DNA from: an uncultured Spirochaetaceae bacterium
GTDB taxonomy: Bacteria > Spirochaetota > Spirochaetia > Sphaerochaetales > Sphaerochaetaceae
Assembly: GCA_944390015.1 (NCBI GenBank)
Contig: CALXOL010000002.1
Coordinates: 1-64,000 of the forward strand
Length of the DNA: 64,000 nt
Direction: 5' to 3'
Shown here piece after piece: positions 8,642-17,187 of the stretch (its first letter is position 1; each line of letters starts with the position of its first letter). The notes beneath the pieces are model-generated. The model saw only the letters and a list, made by a program, of their open reading frames with translations, searched no databases and was not told the origin of the DNA. Made by a program: the position numbers and the translations under genes.

Positions 8642-9891
8642 GAAAAATCTTGTTAGGTGCGCTCTTAGTTCTTTTGCTATCATCCTGTGTGAATACTCAG
8701 AGCTATGTAAGTGAGTTTACCTTAAGCCCGGATCTCTCACCTGAGGAGAAGCTCAATGCACTCGGAGCAAAGAAAATCCAGGTAGATGAGCCAGAGTGTT
8801 TCTTCTCTGGTTCTCTATGGCTTGAGCGTCTCATGGAGCTGACGAGGGAGTGTGAGGATTATATACTCATTACGACATTCCTTGGCTCTTCAAGTCCTCT
8901 TACCGAGGAGTTTTATTCCCTGCTTTGCGAAAAGGCTGAAAGCGGGGTTGATGTCTATATGATAATAGACGGCATTTCAAGCTATGATATGACCGAAAGC
9001 AGGGATTTCATGACTCCTCTGTATTTCCTTAGAGAGAGCGGGGTTCATCTTATAGAGTACTCACCCCTGACATTCATGCACATGATAGCTCCTCATGAGC
9101 TTATTATCAGGGAGCACAGGAAGATGTTCATTTTTGATGGCAGATACTCTGCAATCGGGGGGATGAACATCAACTACATCTCGATAGGATCGGCAGAGAA
9201 TAACCAGAGGGACAGCATGTATCTCTTCTCTTCCTCATCCTTGGCATCGGCGCTGACCGATGAGTTTGTAAACATTTGGAATGAGATGAGCATTGAGCCT
9301 TTGGATCGTGATCTCTTCCAGTCATATGAGAATGAAGGCAGCGAGAGCATTGATGCCTATCTTTTCAATCAGGGGCCGGGAGGAAATGCTTTTATCTCGG
9401 ATCTTTATGCCACCTTGATAAACAGTGCGGAGAAGGAAATCGATTTCATAGCCTTTCTTCCACTTCTGGATGAGAACATGAAGGCATCTCTTCGCTTGGC
9501 AAAGGATAGGGGTGTCCATATTAAGACCATCATCTCTACCGAGCCAAGATCCTATGGTGGTGTGGCATATAAGCTTCCAGAGCTTGTAGAACTGGTCGAT
9601 GAAGCATATCTTTCATATGATAACGATCTTCCGCTGCTTCATGAGAAGCTCATGGTGATCGATGATAAGTATACGGTAATCGGCTCTGTCAATTTCAATT
9701 ACCGTTCGATGGGACTGAGTAACGAGATAGCCCTCATGATAGACGATGAGGATTTTGCTGCAAAGGAGAAGGCCCATCTTAACGAGAGGGCTAGAGAGAA
9801 TGCTGTTAAGATAGACCTTTCCGATGCCGAGAGGATAAAAAAAGAGGACGGCTCTTTCTTTACATTCCTTTTCAATTATTTTGGAGGTTGA
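8638..9891 (+). CDS. Lipid-anchored phospholipase D-like / cardiolipin synthase-like protein
   Basis: The 417-residue protein starts with a lipoprotein signal (MRKILLGALLVLLLSSC, lipobox LSSC), so it should be processed and anchored outside the cytoplasm. It has both HKD motifs of the phospholipase D superfamily: HRKMFIFD near residue 159 followed by GGMN, and HEKLMVID near 334 followed by GSVNFN. These residues form one active site that transfers phosphatidyl groups or hydrolyses phosphodiesters. Cardiolipin synthases usually carry N-terminal membrane helices instead of a lipobox, so substrate and role are uncertain. The ATG overlaps the previous stop (ATGA). Confidence 0.85.
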   Translation: MRKILLGALLVLLLSSCVNTQSYVSEFTLSPDLSPEEKLNALGAKKIQVDEPECFFSGSLWLERLMELTRECEDYILITTFLGSSSPLTEEFYSLLCEKAESGVDVYMIIDGISSYDMTESRDFMTPLYFLRESGVHLIEYSPLTFMHMIAPHELIIREHRKMFIFDGRYSAIGGMNINYISIGSAENNQRDSMYLFSSSSLASALTDEFVNIWNEMSIEPLDRDLFQSYENEGSESIDAYLFNQGPGGNAFISDLYATLINSAEKEIDFIAFLPLLDENMKASLRLAKDRGVHIKTIISTEPRSYGGVAYKLPELVELVDEAYLSYDNDLPLLHEKLMVIDDKYTVIGSVNFNYRSMGLSNEIALMIDDEDFAAKEKAHLNERARENAVKIDLSDAERIKKEDGSFFTFLFNYFGG

Positions 9892-9893
9892 GC

Positions 9894-10379
9894 TTGAGAA
9901 AAAAGATAGTTTCCATCATTCTTTTGTTTTCCCTCATCATTCTTCCTCTTTACTCCTTTTCTTTCTACTATGGAGTAGGGGGCTCTGGGGAGCGTCTTAA
10001 TGAAAAATCCCATTATGCCGGCGTCAGCGTGGATGCTGGGATTTCTTTTTTCAGCGAAGACTATCTGGCATTGGAGTCTGAGATTGTCCTCTCTCCACTC
10101 TTTGAATCCATATCCATTAATCTCTCCTCCTCTCCTTTTTCCACACCAGTATCTTTTTACTCACTTTTTGCCAATCCCGTTCTATACTCTCCACTTTTTC
10201 GCATCGGAGCTGAGTATGTTTATCAGGATGGTTGGTATTACAGAGGCGAACTTGCACTGCTTGCTTTTCGCGACAGGGCATTTGCCTACGAGTTTCTGAC
10301 CCCGATGATTACCATCAGTGCCTCGGATTTCTCTCTCTCATATGGAATCAGGCTGATGAGATTCTCTTATTATATCTGA
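9894..10379 (+). CDS. Secreted beta-rich protein, probable small outer-membrane barrel
   Basis: I do not recognise a named family. The 161-residue product has a signal peptide (hydrophobic stretch followed by LYSFSFYYG) and then alternating aromatic and small residues in short strands, ending in a tyrosine-rich strand (IRLMRFSYYI), as in small outer-membrane barrels. The likely start is TTG at 9894: GGAGG at 9883-9887 is 6 nt upstream, whereas the in-frame TTG at 9888 directly abuts it. The gene begins right after the phospholipase D-like gene stop and is followed 8 nt later by a similar secreted protein. Confidence 0.6.
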   Translation: MRKKIVSIILLFSLIILPLYSFSFYYGVGGSGERLNEKSHYAGVSVDAGISFFSEDYLALESEIVLSPLFESISINLSSSPFSTPVSFYSLFANPVLYSPLFRIGAEYVYQDGWYYRGELALLAFRDRAFAYEFLTPMITISASDFSLSYGIRLMRFSYYI

Positions 10380-10387
10380 GGTGCTGG

Positions 10388-10936
10388 ATGAAAAAGATTG
10401 GCTTGATTATACTTTCGTTTATTTTATCTTCATCCCTTTTTGCAGGGGACTATCAGGATGTGGCGATAAGCTTATCCTCTTCAAGTACTTACGGCTATTA
10501 TGGAACTTACGGCATAGAGGACAGCCTCCGTTTAGATGCCGCATTGAGCCTTGGACTTACATCACATATGGAGCTTGCAGCAGGATCGGTGATGGAGCTT
10601 ACTCCGGCTTTTTGGGATGAGCAGACGTTCTATCTTGAGCTTAACTATGCGCTTTTAGGAAAAAGAAGTACGGCAAGCAAGGTAGCTGGAAGTGGGATAA
10701 ACATGCTCCTAGGCATCGGAGGATTCTATAGCAGAACATTCTCATCTTCCAGAGACGGAGCGGGAGCATACATCACGTTCACTCCTTTAACCCTCGGTAA
10801 CCCGATGACAGGGAGAAGGGAGAGGTTTCTCAAGACGAATCTCGGATATGACTTCATCAATGAGAGAGTAGTCGTATCGTTCTCAATTCTCGGGTTTGAC
10901 TTGTACCTGAGAGGAACATACAGGGATTACTCTTAA
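10388..10936 (+). CDS. Secreted beta-rich protein, probable outer-membrane or periplasmic
   Basis: The 182-residue product has a clear signal peptide (MKKIGLIILSFILSSSLFAG, cut after FAG) and a mature part of amphipathic strands. No family is recognised. GAGG precedes the ATG at 10388 with 6-nt spacing. It is the last gene of the operon that starts with the dihydropyrimidinase, and its stop overlaps the stop of convergent rpiB by 4 bp. Confidence 0.6.
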   Translation: MKKIGLIILSFILSSSLFAGDYQDVAISLSSSSTYGYYGTYGIEDSLRLDAALSLGLTSHMELAAGSVMELTPAFWDEQTFYLELNYALLGKRSTASKVAGSGINMLLGIGGFYSRTFSSSRDGAGAYITFTPLTLGNPMTGRRERFLKTNLGYDFINERVVVSFSILGFDLYLRGTYRDYS

Positions 10937-11373
10937 CCTTTCTCAAGAGCGCTTATCTTGTCTATCCTTCTCTGATGGCGTCCACCTTCGAACTCGGCAT
11001 CGATGTATGCGTCAAGGATTTTCTCAGGATCCTCCTTGTATTCTATTCTGCCACCGAAGGAGAGCATGTTCGCATTGTTATGCTTTTTTGCCATCTCAGC
11101 TGAGTACGAATCCTGCACCAAGGCACATCGTATTCCCTTGATCTTGTTTGCTGCGATCGAAATCCCGATTCCCGTTCCGCATAATACGATTGAGAAGTCG
11201 TAACCACCTTTGAGGAACTCCTTTGCGCATTTCTCAGCCTGGTCCGGATAGTCCACGCTCTCATTTTTGTCCGTTCCAAGGTATTTGACCTCGATTCCTC
11301 TCTCATTTAGGTGTTTTATGAGCTTTTGAGCCAGTTCCACCGCTCCATGGTCATTTGCAATCACACATCTCAT
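10933..11373 (-). CDS. rpiB: Ribose-5-phosphate isomerase B
   Basis: This 146-residue RpiB/LacAB-family enzyme interconverts ribose 5-phosphate and ribulose 5-phosphate in the pentose phosphate pathway. Visible motifs are the N-terminal NDHGAVELA, the active-site loop LCGTGIGISIAANKIKGIRCALV and HNNANMLSFGGR. The ATG has no Shine-Dalgarno. A -10 CATAAT (11385-11380) ends 6 nt upstream of it, with a -35 TTGCGG (11408-11403) 17 nt further up, so the transcript looks leaderless. It is divergent from the pyrophosphatase gene. Confidence 0.95.
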   Translation of the reverse strand: MRCVIANDHGAVELAQKLIKHLNERGIEVKYLGTDKNESVDYPDQAEKCAKEFLKGGYDFSIVLCGTGIGISIAANKIKGIRCALVQDSYSAEMAKKHNNANMLSFGGRIEYKEDPEKILDAYIDAEFEGGRHQRRIDKISALEKG

Positions 11374-11456
11374 AGTTGAATTATGTTTGAAAAAAAAACT
11401 TTCCGCAACGCTAATGAGAGTTTTTATTTTCCCTGTTTTACTGTAACATCCTACAT
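11374..11456. promoter_or_regulatory. Back-to-back leaderless-type promoters of rpiB and the pyrophosphatase gene
   Basis: Leftward: TTGCGG (11408-11403), 17 nt, CATAAT (11385-11380), 6 nt, ATG. Rightward: TTTTTA (11421-11426, weak), 17 nt, TAACAT (11444-11449), 7 nt, ATG at 11457. Neither start codon has a Shine-Dalgarno sequence. Confidence 0.45.
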
Positions 11457-13085
11457 ATGGCTAAGATATTCGTTACTGGACACCGAAACCCGGACATGGA
11501 TTCCATATGTTCGGCGTGGGCATATGCAAAGCTGAAAAACACAGTAGACGGGAGCAATGAATATGTTCCTGTTCGGCTTGGCAATGTCAGTGATAATGTG
11601 AAATACCTCTTTTCTCGTGCAGGAGCTGAGATTCCATCCCTTTTGAAGGATGTAAAGGCAAGGAGCCGGGACATCGTCAAGTCTCCTACCTTCACAGTCA
11701 CAGGAAAGGATCCCGTATATGAGCTTATCAGTTTATTGAATACATATCATCCATCTGTCGTTCCCGTAATAGACGATGGTGTTTATAAGGGGCTTGTCAG
11801 TGTCGATGACATAAACAGGTTCTTCCTGATGGAGAATCATAAGGGTAGGCCGTTCTATACGATCAATCAGAATAACATACCGCGTATAATCGAGGGGCAT
11901 TTCCTTCGCCGTTCTTCGGAGAACACCTTCGATGCGCAGATTGTCGTAGGTGCGATGGATTACGAAGTCTTCTGCCAGAGGGTGAACGCCTGTGAGAAAC
12001 CACCACTTTTAGTCGTTGGAAACAGAAAAAGACATATTGAGTACGCCATCAGGCATAATCTTGCAGGAATAATACTTACAGGAATTACCGATATAGAGAG
12101 CGTGGATGCGGATTTCTCTTCTTTCGAGGGGATGGTCTATCTCTCTGAGGAGGATACTGCTGAGACTCTCCGCCTGCTTAGGCTCTCTACCCCGATAAGC
12201 CAGCTCATGGCGGAGAAGGATGTTCCGTCTGTGGAGATGGACAGCCTCTACGATGAGGTGAAGGCGATACTTACCAATGGCGAGAACAGGGGTGTGAGTG
12301 TCTTTGAGGATGGGCAGTGGAAAGGTTTCATAACAAGAAGATGCTTTTTAAACAGGCCTAGGGCAAAGATAATCATGATGGATCATAATGAGGCAGAGCA
12401 GTCGGTAATAGGAATAGAGGAGGCCGATATCGTAGAGATAATAGACCATCATCGGCTTGCCGCTCCTAAGATGAAGAGTCCGATATTCATCTGCTCTGAG
12501 CCTGTGGGGAGTACCTGTACGATTGTATTCGAGCAGTATGCTAAATGGCAGGTTCCTATCGATAAAGTGACGGCGATGGTCCTCCTTGGCGGACTTGTCG
12601 CAGATACTGTGATGCTTAAGAGTCCGACGACCACCGAGTATGACAGGGTAGTGGCTGAGGCTCTTAAGAAGGCTGCGGAGATTGATGATTTCGATGAGTT
12701 CTGCCGCTCTTTATTCTCATCTTCCGCATCCCTTAAAGATAAGGATCCGGTGCAGGTGATACGTTCTGATTTCAAGAAATACACCGAGCATGGAGTTCAC
12801 TTTGGAATCGGACAGGTCGAAGTCGGTAGTCTTGAAGAGATTAAGGAGATGAGCACTACATATCTTGAAAGCCTGAAAAACGTCAGGGACAAGGAGGGGC
12901 TTTCAATAGCGATGCTCCTAGTAACGGATGTTTTCAAGGAGGAGTCAATTCTTCTTAATACCCAATTCGATAAGGAATATAAGATTCCATATGAGAGGCT
13001 GGATAACGGGATGTATTATCTTCCGGGAGTACTTTCCAGGAAGAAACAGCTTCTTCCTGAGACGCTCAAGGTACTTGAGGACTGA
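11457..13085 (+). CDS. ppaC: Manganese-dependent inorganic pyrophosphatase with CBS and DRTGG domains
   Basis: This 542-residue family II pyrophosphatase hydrolyses PPi to phosphate. The DHH domain is split: the N-terminal part has TGHRNPDMDSI (residues 7-17) and the DHH motif IIDHHRL is near 328, with DHHA2 at the C-terminus. Between them lies a regulatory insert of a CBS pair (VKSPTFTVTGKDPVYEL at about 73-90 and FITRRCF before the second DHH segment) flanking a DRTGG-type domain, the layout of nucleotide-regulated CBS-PPases, where adenine nucleotides tune activity. Plain family II enzymes are about 310 residues. No ribosome-binding site is visible. Confidence 0.93.
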   Translation: MAKIFVTGHRNPDMDSICSAWAYAKLKNTVDGSNEYVPVRLGNVSDNVKYLFSRAGAEIPSLLKDVKARSRDIVKSPTFTVTGKDPVYELISLLNTYHPSVVPVIDDGVYKGLVSVDDINRFFLMENHKGRPFYTINQNNIPRIIEGHFLRRSSENTFDAQIVVGAMDYEVFCQRVNACEKPPLLVVGNRKRHIEYAIRHNLAGIILTGITDIESVDADFSSFEGMVYLSEEDTAETLRLLRLSTPISQLMAEKDVPSVEMDSLYDEVKAILTNGENRGVSVFEDGQWKGFITRRCFLNRPRAKIIMMDHNEAEQSVIGIEEADIVEIIDHHRLAAPKMKSPIFICSEPVGSTCTIVFEQYAKWQVPIDKVTAMVLLGGLVADTVMLKSPTTTEYDRVVAEALKKAAEIDDFDEFCRSLFSSSASLKDKDPVQVIRSDFKKYTEHGVHFGIGQVEVGSLEEIKEMSTTYLESLKNVRDKEGLSIAMLLVTDVFKEESILLNTQFDKEYKIPYERLDNGMYYLPGVLSRKKQLLPETLKVLED

Positions 13086-13087
13086 AT

Positions 13088-15103
13088 TCAGACTCCTGTT
13101 ACCTTTTTGATGGAGGGGATGGCCCTGATCGCAGTGGTTGTCCTCTTTAGAGCCTCTTCATCATCACATGAGATTGTAAAGATTCCCTCAAGATCCTGTC
13201 CATCCGCCTTAAGTTCTCCGCTTATCAGATGGCCTCCATGCTTCCTTGTTGCGTTATCAATCTCTCCGAAGAGCTCCGCATTCATCTTGGCAAGCACTTT
13301 AAAGCGGCGAACAAGCTCCTTACCATCCCATTCAACAGGAACCAGACGAACGTCTTTTTCCGGCATGTTCTTTAAGTTAGGACAGTCCTTCTTATGTATT
13401 ACATACCCTCTTCCTCGGGATATGTAGGCGACTATCTCATCCCCATGGACGGGATTGCAGCATTTTGCGAAATCAAAAAGAACGTTCGAATTATTGCCTA
13501 TTATGACAGTTCCTTTCTTCTCTTTGCTTAGGAATTTTATGCCGCCGTTCTGAGGGATGATCGTACGTGGTTTTTCTACGCTAAGCGGGGCCTTCTCCTC
13601 TTTCTTGGCACTTGGTGCGATAGGGATGTTCGTGTTCTCGTTCTTATTGAGCCACGCCCTTATCTTCTTCTTCGCATTCGGGGTATACGCATAGTCTAGC
13701 CATGCCTGTGTCGGATGGGCATTAGGGCTTGTGAGAATTTCAACTATCTGCGTGTTCTGAAGCGGTTTATTGAGAGGAATTATGGAGTTGTCCGCTCTTG
13801 CGCCCGAGCAGTGAATGCCTACCTCCGAGTGTACCTTGAATGCGAAATCGAGAGGAGTCGATCCTACCGGCAGCTCTATTACATGTCCTTGTGGTGTGAA
13901 TACTATTATGGAGTCCTTGAGAAGCTCGTTCTTGATCTCATCCATGAAATCATCCTCGTTCTTCTCTATCTCCTGCTGCCAGGTCTTGAGTTTAGCTATG
14001 ATCTTATTGTAGTTTATGCTGTCAACTGTCTTCCATGCACCGCTCTCGCTACCGCTTGCAGCCTTGTATGACCAGTGTGCGGCTACTCCTTCCTCCGCCG
14101 TCTTATGCATCTCAAATGTGCGTATCTGGATTTCAAGGTGTTTCGCTCCCGGCCCCAGAACCGTAGTGTGGAGGCTCTGGTAATTGTTCGGCTTAGGCAT
14201 GGCGATGTAATCTTTGAATCTTCCCTCGATAGGTACCCAGATGGAGTGGATGAGTCCCAGAATCGTATAGCATTCGACCTGGGTCTCACAGATGACGCGC
14301 ACCCCCAGTATGTCATATATCTCGTCAATCTCCTTCTTCCTCTTCTTTATCTTCTGGTAGATGGAGTAGGCGTGCTTCACGCGTCCTGAGATCTGTACGT
14401 TCTTCAGCCCGGCTTTCTTACATGCCTCGGCCAGCGTACGTGACACCCCTTTTATATAAGCCGTATACTCTCCCTTCCTCTCAAGAAGGTATTCATTTAT
14501 GTAGTTATAGCTCTCCGGTTTCAGAGCCTTCAGTGATAAATCCTCAAGCTCACATTTGATCGTGGACATTCCCAGACTGTCCGCAATAGGTGCGAAGATG
14601 TCCAGACAGTCCTCTGAGAATGAGATTCTGCGCTCAGGACTTAAGAACTCGGCGGTCCTCATGTTGTGAAGTTTATCCGCAAGTTTTATCAGGATGACAC
14701 GGACGTCCTTGCTCATTGCAAAGAACATCTTTTTTATCGTCTCCGCTTCCTGTATGCTCTTATTGTCTGTGATGTGGCTGATCTTTGTTACGCCCTCGAC
14801 CATTATGGCAACCTCTTTTCCAAAGAGATTCTCAATCTCTTCTCTTGAGGTAGCGGTATCTTCAAGCGTATCGTGCAGAAGACCGGCACAGATCGTATCG
14901 GCATCCATTCCCAAACTCATCAGTATCTCAGCAACAGCCAGAGGATGTATTATGTAAGGCTCTCCGCTCTTACGCCTCTGATCCCCATGTTTCTTTGCCG
15001 CATAAATGGCAGCAGCAGAGATCTTATCCTTCTCTTCTGCATGAAATCTGATGATATTCGTTATGAACTTGTCTACAAGTTCCTTGTTTGGGATGTCGTC
15101 CAT
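13088..15103 (-). CDS. Bifunctional (p)ppGpp synthetase/hydrolase (Rel/SpoT)
   Basis: The 671-residue stringent-response enzyme has an N-terminal HD hydrolase domain (HGDQRRKSGEPYIIHPL and LLHDTLEDT, HD at 77-78), a synthetase domain (about 230-370, with VKHAYSIYQKIKKR and YDILGVRVI), a TGS domain (about 390-450, IIVFTPQGHVIELPVGSTP), a zinc-finger-like FAKCCNPVHGDEIVAYISRGRG stretch and a C-terminal ACT domain. Both catalytic domains look intact, so it should make and degrade (p)ppGpp. The ATG lies 7 nt after a consensus -10 TATAAT and lacks a Shine-Dalgarno, so the mRNA is probably leaderless. It is the only Rel-type gene seen in the window. Confidence 0.94.
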   Translation of the reverse strand: MDDIPNKELVDKFITNIIRFHAEEKDKISAAAIYAAKKHGDQRRKSGEPYIIHPLAVAEILMSLGMDADTICAGLLHDTLEDTATSREEIENLFGKEVAIMVEGVTKISHITDNKSIQEAETIKKMFFAMSKDVRVILIKLADKLHNMRTAEFLSPERRISFSEDCLDIFAPIADSLGMSTIKCELEDLSLKALKPESYNYINEYLLERKGEYTAYIKGVSRTLAEACKKAGLKNVQISGRVKHAYSIYQKIKKRKKEIDEIYDILGVRVICETQVECYTILGLIHSIWVPIEGRFKDYIAMPKPNNYQSLHTTVLGPGAKHLEIQIRTFEMHKTAEEGVAAHWSYKAASGSESGAWKTVDSINYNKIIAKLKTWQQEIEKNEDDFMDEIKNELLKDSIIVFTPQGHVIELPVGSTPLDFAFKVHSEVGIHCSGARADNSIIPLNKPLQNTQIVEILTSPNAHPTQAWLDYAYTPNAKKKIRAWLNKNENTNIPIAPSAKKEEKAPLSVEKPRTIIPQNGGIKFLSKEKKGTVIIGNNSNVLFDFAKCCNPVHGDEIVAYISRGRGYVIHKKDCPNLKNMPEKDVRLVPVEWDGKELVRRFKVLAKMNAELFGEIDNATRKHGGHLISGELKADGQDLEGIFTISCDDEEALKRTTTAIRAIPSIKKVTGV

Positions 15104-15110
15104 AAAATAG

Positions 15111-15138
15111 ATTATACCCAGAATGAGAAAATAGGCAA
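15111..15138 (-). promoter_or_regulatory. Promoter of rel/spoT, leaderless type
   Basis: TTGCCT (15138-15133), a 16-nt spacer and a perfect TATAAT (15116-15111) are followed by CTATTTT and the ATG at 15103. This is the clearest leaderless-type promoter in the window. Confidence 0.65.
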
Positions 15139-15173
15139 GAAAAGGGTTCTTGAGCCTGAGAATTTTTCTTATC

Positions 15174-16004
15174 TCATATGAGAATGCCGTAGCTTACGCG
15201 CTCAAGCTGTGCCAGATCTTTTTCCGTCCCGATGGAAGAGAATCCGTGTTCCTTTAAAAGTCTCCTGATTTTCCCGTGCTGTCTGTAATCGGCTTCAAGG
15301 ATTAATCTACCTTCTTTTTTCAGGAATAATGGTGCTTGCTCTATTATCCTTGTTATGATTCCAAGTCCGTCTTCCTCTTCATCAAGCAGGGCAAGAGGGG
15401 GTTCTTTTTTAACCTCGATGCTCACGCTCTCATACCATGCCTTTGTGACATATGGGGCATTGGCTGTAATCATATCGAATTTCATATGATGCCATGGCTC
15501 AAAGAGGTCCCCGGCTCTCGCATCCGATTTTTCCCCAGTGATACGTTCAAAATTCTTAATTGCGACGATAAGTGCTTTTTCGCTTATATCGGAAAAGTGC
15601 GCATCCACATCTGCTCTCTCTGCCTTGATAGCTGTTATTATGGCACCGCTTCCTGTGCAGATATCGAGGACGCTTGATCTCTCTTTAAGCATACTAAGCG
15701 CACTTTCAACGAGAATCTCCGTGTCTGGTTGCGGTATGAGCACATCCTCGTTCACTTCAAAGAGGTATCCGAAGAACTCCTTTTCCCCTGTTATGTATGC
15801 CATGGGAAGACCCGTAAGGCGTTTATTCAAGGCAGATAGTATCATCTCCTCCTTCTCAGGGGGTACATTCTCGCTATCCCGGGTTATAAGTTCTGAGGTA
15901 CTCAGTGAAAGAAAATGTGATAGAAGTACTCTTGCCTCCAATGCAGGGTTATCAAATAAAGCGAGCCTTTTTATAAGCTCGCTTTTCAATTCTCTTATTC
16001 TCAT
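15174..16004 (-). CDS. prmC: Release factor glutamine methyltransferase
   Basis: The 276-residue protein methylates the glutamine of the GGQ motif in release factors using SAM. The SAM motif is LDICTGSG (114-120) and the PrmC/HemK N-terminal domain is present ([26 protein letters not shown]). The signature NPPY reads NAPY (182-185) here; proline to alanine at the second position is unusual but leaves the asparagine and tyrosine. Its ATG overlaps the prfA stop by 4 bp, the usual prfA-prmC coupling. A strong hairpin lies inside its first 20 codons. Confidence 0.92.
   Translation of the reverse strand: MRIRELKSELIKRLALFDNPALEARVLLSHFLSLSTSELITRDSENVPPEKEEMILSALNKRLTGLPMAYITGEKEFFGYLFEVNEDVLIPQPDTEILVESALSMLKERSSVLDICTGSGAIITAIKAERADVDAHFSDISEKALIVAIKNFERITGEKSDARAGDLFEPWHHMKFDMITANAPYVTKAWYESVSIEVKKEPPLALLDEEEDGLGIITRIIEQAPLFLKKEGRLILEADYRQHGKIRRLLKEHGFSSIGTEKDLAQLERVSYGILI
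15958..15985 (-). other. Intragenic hairpin with U-rich tail at the start of prmC
   Basis: A 9-bp perfect inverted repeat (15985-15977 with 15966-15958, core GCGAGC/GCTCGC) has a 10-nt loop. In the direction of transcription it is followed by ATTTG, so the run reads TTTATTTG. It could attenuate transcription or cover ribosome transit early in prmC; this is inference from structure alone. Confidence 0.4.
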
Positions 16005-17062
16005 GCTTCTTTCAGAGCTTCCTCTCCCGCTGCGATCTTAAGCGGTTCTATCAGATCGTCAAGTTCTCCGTTCATTATCGCATCGAGCTTGTATAGGGTG
16101 AGATTGATCCTGTGATCCGTTACTCTTCCCTGTGGGAAGTTGTAGGTCCTGATTCTCTCTGAGCGGTCTCCCGTTCCTACCTGGCTCTTTCTCTGCTCAC
16201 TGCGCTCTTTTCTCTTCTTCTCCTCTTCCATCTCGTAAAGACGGCTTCTAAGAACTCTCAGCGCCTTTGCCTTATTCTTTATCTGGCTCTTCTCATCCTG
16301 GCAGATTACGACAAGTCCGGTAGGAAGGTGGGTAAGCCTTACCGCGCTGTCTGTGGTGTTGACGCACTGTCCTCCCGGTCCCCCGGCTCTCATGACATCT
16401 ACCTTAAGATCTTCAGGCTTTATCTCTATGTCGGTCTCCTCCGCCTCGGGAAGGACTGCCACGGTGATTGCGGATGTATGTATTCTTCCACCGGATTCGG
16501 TCTCTGGAACCCTCTGTACGCGGTGTACACCGGACTCGTATCTCAGGGATGCGTACACGTCTTTGCCTGTGATGGAGAATACGATTTCCTTCAGCCCCCC
16601 GATACCAGTCTCGTTACTGTTCATTACCTCTATCTTCCACCTCTTTGATTCCGCATAGTGTGAGTACATGCGGTATATGTCGGCTGCGAACAGTGCGGCC
16701 TCATCTCCGCCGGTTCCCGCACGGATCTCCATGATGATGTTCTTACCATCCAGCGGATCTGGTGGGATAAGCAGCATCTTCACCTCTTTTTCAGCCTTCT
16801 CAAGCTTCTTTTCAGTCTCGCTGATCTCCTCTTTTGCCATCTCAACTAGATCGCTGTCGCTCTCCTTCAGCATCTCCTCCGCCTGTCTCTTGTTCTCTTC
16901 AAGGGCGGCCATCTGCTCGAGCTTTTCGACGATAGGTGCGATGTGGGAGCGTTCCACCATCAGCTCCTTATATTTCTTCATGTCAGACATTACCTCGGGA
17001 CTCGATATCCTCCTATCGAGATCCTCCAGCTGTGCCTTGTATCCTGGAAGTTTTTCCAACAT
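16001..17062 (-). CDS. prfA: Peptide chain release factor 1
   Basis: This 353-residue class I release factor recognises UAA and UAG. The catalytic GGQ lies in [18 protein letters not shown] near residue 230, and the codon-recognition region appears as [22 protein letters not shown], which contains the RF1-type context. The N-terminal coiled helical domain is charged, as expected. AGGAGA lies upstream of the ATG. It forms an operon with prmC, which modifies its GGQ glutamine. Confidence 0.95.
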   Translation of the reverse strand: MLEKLPGYKAQLEDLDRRISSPEVMSDMKKYKELMVERSHIAPIVEKLEQMAALEENKRQAEEMLKESDSDLVEMAKEEISETEKKLEKAEKEVKMLLIPPDPLDGKNIIMEIRAGTGGDEAALFAADIYRMYSHYAESKRWKIEVMNSNETGIGGLKEIVFSITGKDVYASLRYESGVHRVQRVPETESGGRIHTSAITVAVLPEAEETDIEIKPEDLKVDVMRAGGPGGQCVNTTDSAVRLTHLPTGLVVICQDEKSQIKNKAKALRVLRSRLYEMEEEKKRKERSEQRKSQVGTGDRSERIRTYNFPQGRVTDHRINLTLYKLDAIMNGELDDLIEPLKIAAGEEALKEA

Positions 17063-17187
17063 TGTTTGTTTTCTCCTGAAAAAGCATTATAGCTTATATC
17101 TTTTCTTTTTGGATAGAGCAAGGGGGAAAAGATAAGAGCGCAATAATGGGCTTAATTATTTTCTTCTTTTGGGCTATCATTGTGCCG

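Noticed and set aside
13107-14389. Open frames on the plus strand across rel/spoT
   Set aside because: They are shadows of a well-conserved gene with no independent support.
17146-17187. Upstream ATG of the AI-2E family gene giving 14 extra hydrophobic residues
   Set aside because: The stretch overlaps a promoter-like -35/-10 pair and the family start pattern begins at 17188.
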